DNA of 64,000 nucleotides from assembly GCA_963812195.1 (NCBI GenBank), contig CAWEUI010000020.1, positions 1-64,000 of the forward strand, in the 5' to 3' direction. This document shows, piece by piece, positions 37,453-48,216 of this stretch (position 1 is the stretch's first letter; each line of letters begins with the position of its first letter). Below the pieces are notes generated by a model. That model was not told where the DNA came from. It saw only the letters and a program-made list of their open reading frames with translations, and searched no databases. The DNA is from ZC4RG30 sp963812195 (GTDB lineage: Bacteria; Pseudomonadota; Gammaproteobacteria; Steroidobacterales; Steroidobacteraceae). The translations under genes and the position numbers were made by a program.

Positions 37453-39260
37453 TGACGCAACAAAGCCCGCTTCTTGACTCGAGCGGAATCGGATTCCTCA
37501 GTAACCCGACCCGACACCTCTTCTTCACCGGGAAGGGAGGCGTCGGCAAGACTTCGCTGTCTGCGGCCACTGCGCTGTCCCTCGCCGATGCGGGCAAGAA
37601 GGTCCTTCTGGTGAGCACGGACGCCGCCTCGAACCTGGATGAGATGCTTGGAATAGTGCTGCGGAACGCCCCGACGCCAGTACCAGGCGCCGCCGGCTTG
37701 TGGGTCCTGAACATAGACCCGACTACCGCCGCCGAATCCTATCGGCAGCGTGTTCTCGCGCAAATGGGGAGCACGGCCACGGAAGCCGAACTCTCGGCGG
37801 TGCGCGAGCAATTGTCAGGCGCATGCACGACGGAGATCGCGTCCTTCGACGAATTCGCATCCCTGCTCTGTGACGATCCCGAACACTTCGACCACATCGT
37901 CTTCGACACGGCCCCGACGGGGCACACCCTGCGTCTGCTAAGTCTGCCGAAAGCCTGGAGCGGCTTCCTGAACGGCAACGATCGCGGCGCCTCGTGCCTG
38001 GGACCGCATTCCGGACTCAAGATGCAGGAGGCACGCTTCAACGCTGCACTGGAAGCTCTGGGCGACCCTGCCAAGACCACGGTGGTGCTCGTGACACGAC
38101 CGGACAAGGGTGCAATCGCCGAAGCGGCGCGCACGTCGGAGGAGCTGATCGAGCTGGGTTTGACCAACCAGCGCCTCGCGATCAACGGGGTATTCCACGC
38201 CACCGAGCGTGATGACGCCGTGGCTCACGCCATAGAGGACCTCGGGCAGGCGGCGCTCGCCGCACTCCCGCAGTCGCTTCGGGCGTTGCCGCAAGACCTT
38301 GTGCCTCTGCGAGCCTTCGATACCGTGGGCCTGCCCGCCTTGCGGGCACTGCTCTCGCCGGTGACCCAGGCCTGGGCGTCGGCCCCGATGGCAGCCTTCG
38401 ATCCGCTTTCCCCGACCGAGGGACTTTCTGTACTCGCCGACGAACTGGCCGCTGCCGGACACGGGCTGATCATGGTCATGGGCAAGGGAGGCGTCGGCAA
38501 GACGACCATTGCGGCTGCCTTGGCCCTCGGATTGGTTCAGCGCGGCAAGACCGTCCACCTGAGTACCACCGACCCGGCAGCACATCTGGCTGCAACGCTT
38601 GATGGCGAAGTGCCGGGACTGCAGGTCAGCCGCATCGATCCCCAGGTCGAAACGCAGCGCTACATCGACAAGATCATGGCAGCCAAGTCGCCTGCTCTGG
38701 ACGCCGGAGAGAAGGCTCTGTTGCTTGAGGACCTGCGCTCGCCGTGTACCGAGGAGGTGGCCGTTTTCCACGCGTTCTCACGCATCGTCAGCGAGGGGCG
38801 CAGCGCCTTTGTGGTACTGGACACGGCACCGACCGGGCATTCGATGCTTCTCATGGATGCCACTGGCGCGTACCACCGCCAGATGATTCGCGAGTTCGAG
38901 GGACACGGAAGCGCACGGGTCGTGACGCCGCTGATGCGCCTGCAGGATGCCGCATACACCAAGATCATTCTGGTGACGCTGCCCGAATCCACTCCGGTAT
39001 CACAAGCCGCCGCTCTCCAGGAAGACCTGCGTCGTGCGCACGTCGAGCCGTATGCCTGGGTTCTCAACAAGAGCGTCCTGGCGGCAGGCACGCGCGACCC
39101 TCTGCTGGCAGCGCGGCTCGCGGGCGAACGCAAACAGATCGAGCGACTGTCTGCCGGCCTGGCCAAACGTCTCTTCACGCTTCCCTGGTTGGCCGTGCCG
39201 CCAATTGGTGCTGGTGAGCTGTCCAAACTCACCAGCACGCGCGGCTCGGAAAAGCATTGA
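37452..39260 (+). CDS. arsA: Arsenite-stimulated ATPase ArsA
   Basis: 602 residues with two homologous halves, each having a deviant Walker A loop GKGGVGKT (near residues 27 and 344) and a signature DTAPTGHTLRLL / DTAPTGHSMLLM. Three metal-site cysteines can be placed in SGACTTE, GASCLGP and SPCTEE, as in the Cys113/172/422 set of E. coli ArsA. It powers arsenite efflux, here with Acr3 instead of ArsB. No ArsD chaperone gene is present. Last gene of the operon. Confidence 0.93.
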   Translation: MTQQSPLLDSSGIGFLSNPTRHLFFTGKGGVGKTSLSAATALSLADAGKKVLLVSTDAASNLDEMLGIVLRNAPTPVPGAAGLWVLNIDPTTAAESYRQRVLAQMGSTATEAELSAVREQLSGACTTEIASFDEFASLLCDDPEHFDHIVFDTAPTGHTLRLLSLPKAWSGFLNGNDRGASCLGPHSGLKMQEARFNAALEALGDPAKTTVVLVTRPDKGAIAEAARTSEELIELGLTNQRLAINGVFHATERDDAVAHAIEDLGQAALAALPQSLRALPQDLVPLRAFDTVGLPALRALLSPVTQAWASAPMAAFDPLSPTEGLSVLADELAAAGHGLIMVMGKGGVGKTTIAAALALGLVQRGKTVHLSTTDPAAHLAATLDGEVPGLQVSRIDPQVETQRYIDKIMAAKSPALDAGEKALLLEDLRSPCTEEVAVFHAFSRIVSEGRSAFVVLDTAPTGHSMLLMDATGAYHRQMIREFEGHGSARVVTPLMRLQDAAYTKIILVTLPESTPVSQAAALQEDLRRAHVEPYAWVLNKSVLAAGTRDPLLAARLAGERKQIERLSAGLAKRLFTLPWLAVPPIGAGELSKLTSTRGSEKH

Positions 39261-39435
39261 TGTCTGGCCGTGGCCAGCCCTGTGGCCGGCCGTCGCGTAG
39301 CTCAGGTTTACGAAATTGGGTCTTTAGTCACTCTGGGTGAGAGTTTTCGCACCTCCGGTAAACCACTCACCCCGTCTGCTGCCAGTTCAGGGGCAGCTCT
39401 AGTGCCTTTCCGAAGCCACAAGCCTCGATCCGACG

Positions 39436-39663
39436 CAGCTCACGCCTGCGGAGCGAAGGATCGATGCCCACCGCAAGCAGCTGCCGCGCCGCACTATGGC
39501 GCGACTGAGCCTGCGCCGTCGAAACGTCCGGATAGGTGCCCAGCGAAAGCGTCTTCCGCTTGCCGCCGTATCGGTAGTGGTAGTGCCAGTACCGCCCTCC
39601 CTCCGGCCGGACGAGCAGGTACAGATTTCCGCCGAACGAGATCTTGCGTGGATAGCGAACCCG
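39436..39663 (-). pseudogene. N-terminal remnant of a P4-type tyrosine integrase
   Basis: FGGNLYLLVRPEGGRYWHYH, then KRKTLSLGTYPDVSTAQA and LLAVGIDPSLRRRE are the DUF4102 arm-binding domain found at the N-terminus of P4-like island integrases. The catalytic domain is absent; downstream sequence to 39,367 is unrelated. Such integrases sit beside their attachment site, and guaA starts 500 bases away. This is the best evidence that the arsenic genes arrived on an island inserted at guaA. Confidence 0.75.
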
Positions 39664-39768
39664 CCCGTCGATACGCGGCCGTTCTCGCGGCCACCCATGG
39701 ACGGCGGCTGAGTTCTGGTGCATTGGCAAATATCGGTCCTCGCAGCCACGACTCGGCGCAGTGAAGTC

Positions 39769-39978
39769 GGCGAGCGCCGCGGCCCACGAGTCTTTCAGCG
39801 AACAGGCCCGGCTGCCCAGATCTGTCGGCAGCGAATACTGCCGCTTGCGGATGCGATGAGCGAGCTCGACGCCGGCCAGCGTGATTGCGGCCGAGCGGAA
39901 TGTCTTCAGTCCCAACACCAGCGCGCCCGCACGTCGACGCCCTCTATAGATCGCGTCGCGTGCAGCGAGTTTGGCCAT
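39769..39978 (-). pseudogene. C-terminal fragment of an IS6-like DDE transposase
   Basis: LKTFRSAAITLAGVELAHRI and a following CSLKDSWAAALA resemble the end of IS6-family transposases. It lacks the DDE catalytic core and the terminal repeats are not evident. It happens to be in frame with the integrase remnant, giving a meaningless chimera of about 203 residues. It marks rearrangement of the island's integrase end. Confidence 0.6.
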
Positions 39979-40066
39979 CCGGTCTGTCCTTGAAGTGGGA
40001 CGCGGATTCTACGGCTCGGATGCCAATGCACCAGAACCCAGTTTTAGCGTCAGAGCGTCCCGCCTG

Positions 40067-40160
40067 GCGCCGATAGATCGCGAATGATGCGGAGAGCTCA
40101 TTAGTTTTTATTCAGTGACTTAGGTTCACTTTTCGCGGAGTGCCGATAGGCCGCGAAAGG
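40067..40160. repeat. Imperfect direct repeat and dyad between integrase remnant and guaA
   Basis: GCGCCGATAGATCGCGAATG (40,067) and GTGCCGATAGGCCGCGAAAG (40,140) agree at 16 of 20 positions. The second copy also lies in a dyad, TTCGCGG/CCGCGAA (40,132-40,157), just after the guaA stop on the minus strand. Candidates are integrase arm sites or a guaA terminator; there is no clear T-tract. Confidence 0.4.
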
Positions 40161-40167
40161 CACCTAA

Positions 40168-41741
<1,574 letters not shown>

Positions 41742-41742
<1 letters not shown>

Positions 41743-43208
41743 CAGGAGATGCGGTAGTTCGGTGCTTCCTTGGTGATCTGCACGTCGTGCACGTGGCTCT
41801 CGCGCATGCCGGCGCCGGTGATGCGCACGAACTTGCCGCGGGTGCGCATCTCCTGCACCGAGCGGGTGCCGGTGTAGACCATCGCGGCGCGCAGGCCGCC
41901 GGTGAGCTGGTAGAGGATCGACACCAGGCTGCCCTTGTACAGCACGCGACCCTCGATGCCCTCGGGCACCAGCTTCTCCAGCTCGGTGCTGCCGTCCTGG
42001 AAATAGCGGTCCGCGCTGCCGTGCTTGGCGGCCATGGCGCCCAGGCTGCCCATGCCGCGGTACTGCTTGTACGAGGCGCCCTGGTACAGCTCGACCTCGC
42101 CGGGGGACTCCTCCGTGCCGGCGAACAGGCCGCCGATCATCACGCAGTGCGCGCCGGCGGTGAGCGCCTTGGCGATGTCGCCGGAGAAGCGGATGCCGCC
42201 GTCGGCGATCAGCGTGACACCGCTGCCCTCCAGCGCCCTGGCCACGGTATTCACGGCGGTGATCTGCGGCACGCCCACACCGGCCACGATGCGCGTGGTG
42301 CAGATCGAGCCGGGACCGATGCCCACTTTCACCGCATCGGCGCCGGCCTTCACCAGATCCCTGGCCGCTTCGGCGGTGACGATGTTGCCGGCCACCACCT
42401 GCAGTTCGGGAAACTTCTGCTTGGTGGCGCGCACCGTGTCCAGCACCCACTTGGTGTGGCCGTGCGCGGTGTCGACCACCACCACGTCGACGCCGGCGCC
42501 GGCCAGGGCGGCCACGCGCTCGAGCGTATCGGGCGTGGTCCCCACAGCCGCGCCGACGCGCAGACTGCCGCGCTCGTCCTTGCTGGCGCGCGGGAAGTCC
42601 TTGGCTTTCTGGATGTCCTTGACGGTGATCAGGCCGGTGAGCTCGGAGTCGTTGTTCACCACCAGCACCTTCTCGATGCGATGCTCGTGCAGCAGGGCCT
42701 GCACTTCGTCCTTGGAGGCGCCTTCCTTCACCGTGACGAGCTGCTCGCGCGGCGTCATCACCGAGGTGACCGGCGCGTCGAGCTTGGTTTCGAAGCGCAG
42801 GTCGCGGTGCGTGACGATGCCGATGGGCTTCTTGCCCTGCACCACCGGCACGCCGGAGATGCCCTTGGCGTGCGTGAGCTCCAGCACCTGGCGGATGGTC
42901 ATGTCCGGCGACACCGAGATCGGGTCGCGGATGACGCCGGCCTCGTGCTTCTTGACCCGGGCCACCTCGCGCGCCTGCGCCTCGATGGTCATGTTCTTGT
43001 GCACGATGCCCATGCCGCCTTCCTGCGCCATGGTGATGGCCAGCCGCGCCTCGGTGACGGTGTCCATGGCGGCCGAGAGAATGGGCAGGCCGAGCCGCAC
43101 GGTCTTCGTGAGCTGCGTGCCAAGGTCGATTTCGCGGGGGAGGACGTCGGAGGCTGCGGGAACCAGCAGGACGTCGTCGAATGTGAGTGCTTCTTCGAGG
43201 ATTTCCAT
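41742..43208 (-). CDS. guaB: IMP dehydrogenase
   Basis: 488 residues, first step of GMP synthesis from IMP. N-terminal TIM barrel start EALTFDDVLLVPAASDVLP, two CBS domains (residues ~95-200), the catalytic loop GPGSICTTRIVAGVG with the active Cys, and the flap region MGSLGAMAAKHGSADRYFQ. It is directly upstream of guaA with overlapping stop/start, the usual guaBA operon. The ATG at 43208 follows GGAAA/GAAGT-like purines. Confidence 0.96.
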
Positions 43209-43284
43209 GACCAATTCTACCGGCCGGTCCGGAGGGGGTAAACCCCTGCAGCGCCTCGGCGGGCAAAGCCGCACACTAGCCGGC

Positions 43285-43530
43285 ATGGACCCATTCCAGG
43301 ACCCGGAAGAATCCGCCGAGCCCGTCGAAGTGCCGTACCGCGAGCTGTCCCCGGACGCGCTACGCGGCGTGGTGGAGGCCTTCGTGCTGCGCGAGGGCAC
43401 CGACTACGGCAGCCGCGAATTCACGCACGAGGAGAAGGTGGCGCAGCTGCTCGCGCTGCTGGAGCGCGGCGAGGCACGCATCCTGTACGACCCGGCCACC
43501 GGCTCGGTCACGCTGTTGCCGCGCGAATGA
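43285..43530 (+). CDS. yheU: YheU family (UPF0270) protein
   Basis: 81 residues matching YheU: PYRELSPDALRGVVEAFVLR, EGTDYGSREFTHEEKVAQLL, and a C-terminal VTLLPRE. An extra acidic N-terminal stretch of ~15 residues precedes the conserved part. Function unknown. It is divergent from guaB and 29 bases upstream of xseA, possibly cotranscribed. Confidence 0.85.
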   Translation: MDPFQDPEESAEPVEVPYRELSPDALRGVVEAFVLREGTDYGSREFTHEEKVAQLLALLERGEARILYDPATGSVTLLPRE

Positions 43531-43559
43531 GCCGGCGCCCGGTGTAATACCATCGACAC

Positions 43560-44768
43560 ATGAACCAGCAGGCCCAGCGCGACATCTACACCGTCGGGCG
43601 CCTCAATGCCGAGGCGCGCATGCTGCTGGAGGCCGGCCTGCCGCCGCTGTGGGTGGAGGGCGAGATCTCCAACCTGGCCACGCCCTCCTCCGGCCACTGG
43701 TACTTCACGCTGAAGGACCGCGATGCGCAGATCCGCTGCGCCATGTTCCGCGCGGCCAATTCGCGGGTGGGGTTCCGGCCGAAGGACGGCCAGCAACTGC
43801 TGCTGCGCGGGCGCGTCAGCCTGTACGAGCCGCGTGGCGACTACCAGCTCATCGCCGAGCTGATGGAGGACGCCGGCGAAGGCGCGTTGCGCCGCGAGTT
43901 CGAGCGGCTCAAGGCCAAACTCGCCGCCGAGGGCCTGTTCGATACCGCGCTGAAGCGGGCGCTGCCGGCCATGCCCGGACGCATCGCGGTGGTCACCTCG
44001 CCCACCGGCGCGGCGGTGCGCGACGTGCTGCACATCCTGGCGCGGCGCTTCCCGCCGGCCGCGGTGCTGGTCATCCCGACGCCGGTGCAGGGCGCGGCGG
44101 CCACCGACTCCATCGTGAAGGCATTGCATACGGCCTCCAGCCGCGGCGACGCGGACGTGATCATCCTGACCCGCGGCGGCGGCTCCATCGAGGATCTGTG
44201 GTGCTTCAACGATGAGCGCGTGGCGCGCGCTATCCGCGCCTCGGCCATCCCGGTGGTCACCGGCGTGGGCCACGAGATCGACTTCACCATCGCGGACTTC
44301 GCCGCCGACGTGCGCGCACCCACGCCCTCGGGCGCCGCGGAACTGGTGGTGCCGGACCGGCGCACGCTGCTGGCGCAGCTCACCGGCGTGCAGACCCGCC
44401 TGCAGCAGCTCGCCGCGCAGTGCCTGGCACGCGCCGGGGAACGCTTCAATGCGCTCAACCAGCGTCTGTCACGCGCGCATCCAGGCGCCCGGCTGCAGCA
44501 GCAGACGCAGCGGCTGGATGAACTGGACCTGCGCCTGCGCCGCGCCTGGGACAACGCCTTCGCGCGTGCCGGGCAGCGCCTGCAGCTGGCGCAGCGCGGG
44601 CTGGATGCGATCAGCCCGCTGGCCACGCTGGAACGCGGCTATGCCATCGTCACACGTGCCGACGGCAATGTGCTGCAGGATGCGGCAAGCACGCGCGACG
44701 GCGACGTGATCGAAGCGCGGCTGGCACGCGGCCGGATTCAGGCCAGGGTCACCGGCCGGCACGAATAG
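43560..44768 (+). CDS. xseA: Exodeoxyribonuclease VII large subunit
   Basis: 402 residues. N-terminal OB fold (LWVEGEISNLATPSSGHWYF, LKDRDAQIRCAMFR), then the catalytic region with VVTSPTGAAVRDVLHIL and the signature VIILTRGGGSIEDLWCFNDE, GHEIDFTIADFAADVRAPTP, and a coiled-coil C-terminus. It forms a nuclease with XseB, which is not encoded nearby. Converges on the TonB-receptor gene. Confidence 0.94.
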   Translation: MNQQAQRDIYTVGRLNAEARMLLEAGLPPLWVEGEISNLATPSSGHWYFTLKDRDAQIRCAMFRAANSRVGFRPKDGQQLLLRGRVSLYEPRGDYQLIAELMEDAGEGALRREFERLKAKLAAEGLFDTALKRALPAMPGRIAVVTSPTGAAVRDVLHILARRFPPAAVLVIPTPVQGAAATDSIVKALHTASSRGDADVIILTRGGGSIEDLWCFNDERVARAIRASAIPVVTGVGHEIDFTIADFAADVRAPTPSGAAELVVPDRRTLLAQLTGVQTRLQQLAAQCLARAGERFNALNQRLSRAHPGARLQQQTQRLDELDLRLRRAWDNAFARAGQRLQLAQRGLDAISPLATLERGYAIVTRADGNVLQDAASTRDGDVIEARLARGRIQARVTGRHE

Positions 44769-44774
44769 GCCACG

Positions 44775-44805
44775 AAAAAGGGGCGTGAGCTCGCGCCCAC
44801 GCCCC
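44775..44805 (-). terminator. Rho-independent terminator of the TonB-receptor gene
   Basis: GGGGCGTG (44,780-44,787) pairs with CACGCCCC (44,798-44,805). On the minus strand the stem is followed by TTTTT, 28 bases after the receptor stop. On the plus strand it could also end xseA transcription but lacks a T-tract. Confidence 0.8.
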
Positions 44806-44832
44806 AACGGGGGTCGCAGCTCCGTGGCTGCC

Positions 44833-47286
44833 CTATTGGAAGTCGCGCCTGAAGGTCAACGCGACTTCACGTCCGCGAGCCGGGCTGCCGGTACGGTTGT
44901 CCGTCGGTGCGCCTGAAATATTGCTGACTGCCGGCGCCAGCGAGTACCAGTAGAACTTGTCGAACAGGTTCTCGGCCGACAGCGCCGCGCTCCACTTGCC
45001 GTCTTCGCTCATGTAGGTGATGCGCGCGTTCACGAGGCCGTAGCCCGGCACGTAGTTGCCCGGCAGCTGCGGCACGTTGGCTTCGCCGGCGCCGCGCTTG
45101 CCCTGCACGAACCAGTCGAGGCGCGGGATCAGCGAACCGTGGGTCAGCGCCAGGCGGTACTGCACACCCAGGCTGCCCGAGAACTTCGCCTGCACCCGGT
45201 AGCTCGGATCAATGTAGCCGGGATTGGACGGGTCGACGCTGGACTTGAAGTTGAAATACGCCAGCGTGCCGTTGATGGACAGGTTGGGAATCGGCGCCGC
45301 GGTGACTTCCAGCTCCGCGCCACGGTCCTTGCCGGGCGCGCTGTCGTAGGTGAACCACGGAATGCCCGCAGTGCCGGCCAGCGGGGTTCCCGCCGGACAG
45401 GGATTGGCACCGCTGATGCCACGGTACTCGGGGCCCGGGTCAAGGTCCGAGGCATCATTACACTGCGTGGCAAACGCGGTGAAGATGCGCGGATCGTACT
45501 TGTCCTGGAACACTGCCAGGTTCACGCGCAGGTGCTCGTTGAACAGGTCCGTCTTGGTGCCGACCTCGTAGGAAATGAGCTTTTCCTTCTGCACCGGCAC
45601 ACGCTGCTGGCCCGGCGTGAACGGCCGCGGCTGTGCTCCGTCGGAGCGGAAACCCGTCGCCACCGACGCGTAGACCATGATCTGCGGGTTGAATCGGTAG
45701 TCCGCGCTGGCCTTCCAGTCGGTATTGCTCGAACCGTAGTGCAATGCGCCGGGCACCAGCAGGTACGGACTGTGATCAAAGGAGTAGGTCTTCTTCTCGT
45801 CCGTGTAGCGCAGTCCGCCGGTCACCGAGAACGCATCCGTCACGTGATACACGCCGTGCACGAAGCCGGAATTGCTCTTCGTGGTGAATGAATCGTTCTC
45901 GTTGAAGTTCGGCAGGATCGCGGCGTAGGCCGGCAGGGTGACGTAGCCGCCCAGGTGCGAATGGTCGCTGTAGCGGTACAGGCCGGCCGTCCAGTCGAGC
46001 CGGTCGAACAGCCTGCCGGTCAGGCGCGCCTCGTAGCTCCACTGGTTGTGGCCCTGCAGGTTGTAGGTGTGGTTCAGGTCGATGGGCATCTGGTCGCCGT
46101 CGCCCATCCAGTCGCTCTCGTATTTCCGATACCCCACGATGATGTTGAGCTGCAGATTGTCCGTGAACTTGTGCTGCAGCTTGCCGGTGCCGCTCCACGC
46201 CGTGGTGTAGGTATCCGGCGGGAAGTTCTTGCCGTCGATGGGATCGATCGGATTCGCGTAGGTGGTGAACGGATTGCCGGTCAGGAAGCGGTTGTCACCC
46301 ACGATGTGGATGCCGTACCTGGGAAAGACGACGGTCTGGTCGTACAGGTTGTTAAAGAAGTTGCTCGCCTGATGCATGCTCAGCTTGGTATCCACGGCCG
46401 GCTGTGCATGCGTGTGGGAATAATCACCCGTCAGGCTCATCTCGGTCTTGTCGGTGGCGACGTAGCGCAGAATCGCGCGTACCGCGTTGGTATCCGAACC
46501 ACCGCGCTCGGCGATCTTGCAGTCGCCGCGCAATTCCCGATCCGAAGGCACCAGCGTCGGGAACGTTCCGGCGAGCTGCGGCGTGCCGTTGGCCTTCATC
46601 TGGCAGGTGAAATCCAGCACGTCCTGGTAGCCGTCGATCTGCTTGGACACGCCGGTGATGCGCGCGAACAGGTTGTCGGTGAGGGCGAAGTCGTAGGAGC
46701 CCTTCAGATCGAGCCGGTGCGAGGTGCCGTAAGTCACCGCAAGGCTGCCGGTGTCGTCGCCCTTCGGCTGCCTGGAGAACAGGCGGATGGCGCCACCGAG
46801 GCTGTTCTTGCCGAACAGCGTGCCCTGCGGACCGCGCAGCACCTCGACACGATCCAGGTCGAGCAGGTCGATGGCCGAACCGGTCAGCGTGCCCTGGTAC
46901 ACGTCGTCGATGTAGATACCGACGCCGGGGTCGGATGTGTAGATGAAGTCCGAGGTCTGCACGCCGCGCATGCCTACCGACGGCGTGGGACCGCTGAAGC
47001 TGCCCTGCGGCCGGATGCTGGCATTCGGAACCACGTAATTCAGGTCCGTGACGTTGGTCACCCCCTGGTCGGCGAGCTGCTCGCCCGAGACCGCCGTGAT
47101 GGCGATGGCGGTGTTCTGCAGGTTCTCGGCACGGTACTGCGCCGTGACGATGACTTCCGCCAGCGTGTCCTCGTCCTTCTTCCTGGCGTCCGCACCCCAG
47201 GCGGGTGCCGCAAGGACTACCACCACGCATATGCCCGGCAACGCGCAAGCCGCCACCGCCGAAACGAACTTCGACCTGGAAACCAT
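44833..47286 (-). CDS. TonB-dependent outer-membrane receptor
   Basis: 817 residues. Signal peptide (VAACALPGICVVVVLAAPAWG), a TonB-box-like start (DEDTLAEVIVTAQYRAENLQ), plug domain (ALAITAVSGEQLAD-like region, LDRVEVLRGPQGTLFGKNSL) and a long beta-barrel ending in a terminal aromatic (ALTFRRDFQ). No regulator, TonB or ABC genes are adjacent, so the substrate is unknown; the barrel type is the IroN/sphingomonad group that often takes up plant or aromatic compounds. It has its own terminator and about 280 bases of upstream sequence. Confidence 0.9.
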   Translation of the reverse strand: MVSRSKFVSAVAACALPGICVVVVLAAPAWGADARKKDEDTLAEVIVTAQYRAENLQNTAIAITAVSGEQLADQGVTNVTDLNYVVPNASIRPQGSFSGPTPSVGMRGVQTSDFIYTSDPGVGIYIDDVYQGTLTGSAIDLLDLDRVEVLRGPQGTLFGKNSLGGAIRLFSRQPKGDDTGSLAVTYGTSHRLDLKGSYDFALTDNLFARITGVSKQIDGYQDVLDFTCQMKANGTPQLAGTFPTLVPSDRELRGDCKIAERGGSDTNAVRAILRYVATDKTEMSLTGDYSHTHAQPAVDTKLSMHQASNFFNNLYDQTVVFPRYGIHIVGDNRFLTGNPFTTYANPIDPIDGKNFPPDTYTTAWSGTGKLQHKFTDNLQLNIIVGYRKYESDWMGDGDQMPIDLNHTYNLQGHNQWSYEARLTGRLFDRLDWTAGLYRYSDHSHLGGYVTLPAYAAILPNFNENDSFTTKSNSGFVHGVYHVTDAFSVTGGLRYTDEKKTYSFDHSPYLLVPGALHYGSSNTDWKASADYRFNPQIMVYASVATGFRSDGAQPRPFTPGQQRVPVQKEKLISYEVGTKTDLFNEHLRVNLAVFQDKYDPRIFTAFATQCNDASDLDPGPEYRGISGANPCPAGTPLAGTAGIPWFTYDSAPGKDRGAELEVTAAPIPNLSINGTLAYFNFKSSVDPSNPGYIDPSYRVQAKFSGSLGVQYRLALTHGSLIPRLDWFVQGKRGAGEANVPQLPGNYVPGYGLVNARITYMSEDGKWSAALSAENLFDKFYWYSLAPAVSNISGAPTDNRTGSPARGREVALTFRRDFQ

Positions 47287-47512
47287 GTGACCCCCTCATC
47301 CGCGCTCTAGTTTTCGACCAACGACGCCGGATGCCACGGAATCCGAAAAAGACTCCGCACTCCCCCTGTTCACACGACACTTCCGGTACCGTTTCCGGGC
47401 AGGGTGTCGGATTGCGAACTATCTTCTTGTTCGGTTAGCGTAGTCCCTGTAGTGGTTGAGTGCAATAACTACCGCCACGGGCAGGGGAATGTCGTTTTCG
47501 GCGGGCCCAAAA

Positions 47513-47549
47513 AGAAAACGGCCGCGCCCTTTACGGACGCGGCCGCTTC
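47513..47549 (-). terminator. Rho-independent terminator of the peroxidase gene
   Basis: GCGGCCGCG pairs with CGCGGCCG across an 11-base loop, followed on the minus strand by TTTTCTTTTT. It starts 16 bases after the stop of the glutathione-peroxidase-like gene. The remaining sequence up to the receptor start at 47,286 should hold that gene's promoter; I see no clear consensus elements. Confidence 0.8.
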
Positions 47550-47564
47550 GACAGGCAGGGGAAG

Positions 47565-48143
47565 TTACTTCAGCAGGCTTTCCACCGCGTTGGTGAACTC
47601 GGGGGACTCGGGCGTCACGGTCTGGGCGAAGTAGGTCTGAACCTTGCCGTCGGGCCGCACGAAGTACTTGTTGAAGTTCCACTTCGGAGCCCGCTGCTGC
47701 CTGATCAGCTCGGCGAACACCGGGTTCGCGTCGGCGCCCTTCACATGCGTCGGCGCCAGCATGGTGAATTTCACGCCGTAGTTCAGGTAGCAGATCTCGG
47801 CTGCCTTCTCTTCGCTCTTGTCTTCCTGGTTGAAGTCATCGGAGGCGAAACCGATCATCACCAGCCCGCGATCCTTGTACTTCTCGTACACGGCCTCCAG
47901 CCCCTTGAACTGCGGCGTGAAGCCACAGTGGCTGGCGGTGTTCACGATGAGCAGCGGCTTGCCGGCGAAGGCCTTGCAGATGTTCACAGTCTCCGCGGAA
48001 TGCAGTTTGCGGAAATCGTGGTCCAGGTACGCCGGACAGGCCTGCGCGGCCGGCGCGGCACGGGCCACCGGTACGCCCGATGGTGCGGCCGCCATCAGCA
48101 CAGCCACGACACCGAGACTTGCCAGAACGGATGTGACGCGCAT
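47565..48143 (-). CDS. Periplasmic glutathione-peroxidase-like thiol peroxidase
   Basis: About 192 residues: signal peptide, then the GPx fold with LIVNTASHCGFTPQFKGLEAVY, where Cys replaces selenocysteine, and PKWNFNKYFVRPDGKV with the conserved Trp-Asn. The usual FPxNQFG motif is altered (GFASDDFNQED), so the Gln of the tetrad is displaced. Predicted to reduce peroxides in the periplasm, probably with a thioredoxin-like partner. Stands alone with its own terminator. Confidence 0.82.
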   Translation of the reverse strand: MRVTSVLASLGVVAVLMAAAPSGVPVARAAPAAQACPAYLDHDFRKLHSAETVNICKAFAGKPLLIVNTASHCGFTPQFKGLEAVYEKYKDRGLVMIGFASDDFNQEDKSEEKAAEICYLNYGVKFTMLAPTHVKGADANPVFAELIRQQRAPKWNFNKYFVRPDGKVQTYFAQTVTPESPEFTNAVESLLK

Positions 48144-48216
48144 GTGTTTCCCCCGGAGTTCCAGATGCCGGCCAGTATGGCAGATTTGCCGCTTGCCACC
48201 CGCGGCGCCGGGCACT

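Noticed and set aside
41743..43266. A long frame continuing upstream of guaA to give a 1032-residue protein
   Set aside because: It is the out-of-frame shadow of guaB; the N-terminal half is Arg/Gly/His-rich low-complexity sequence and guaA has a clear ATG at 41742.
41787..43530. Two long plus-strand frames across guaB
   Set aside because: Antisense shadows of guaB; composition dominated by His, Gly, Ala and Ser/Arg.
45955..47310. A 451-residue plus-strand frame
   Set aside because: Antisense to the TonB-dependent receptor; no family motifs.
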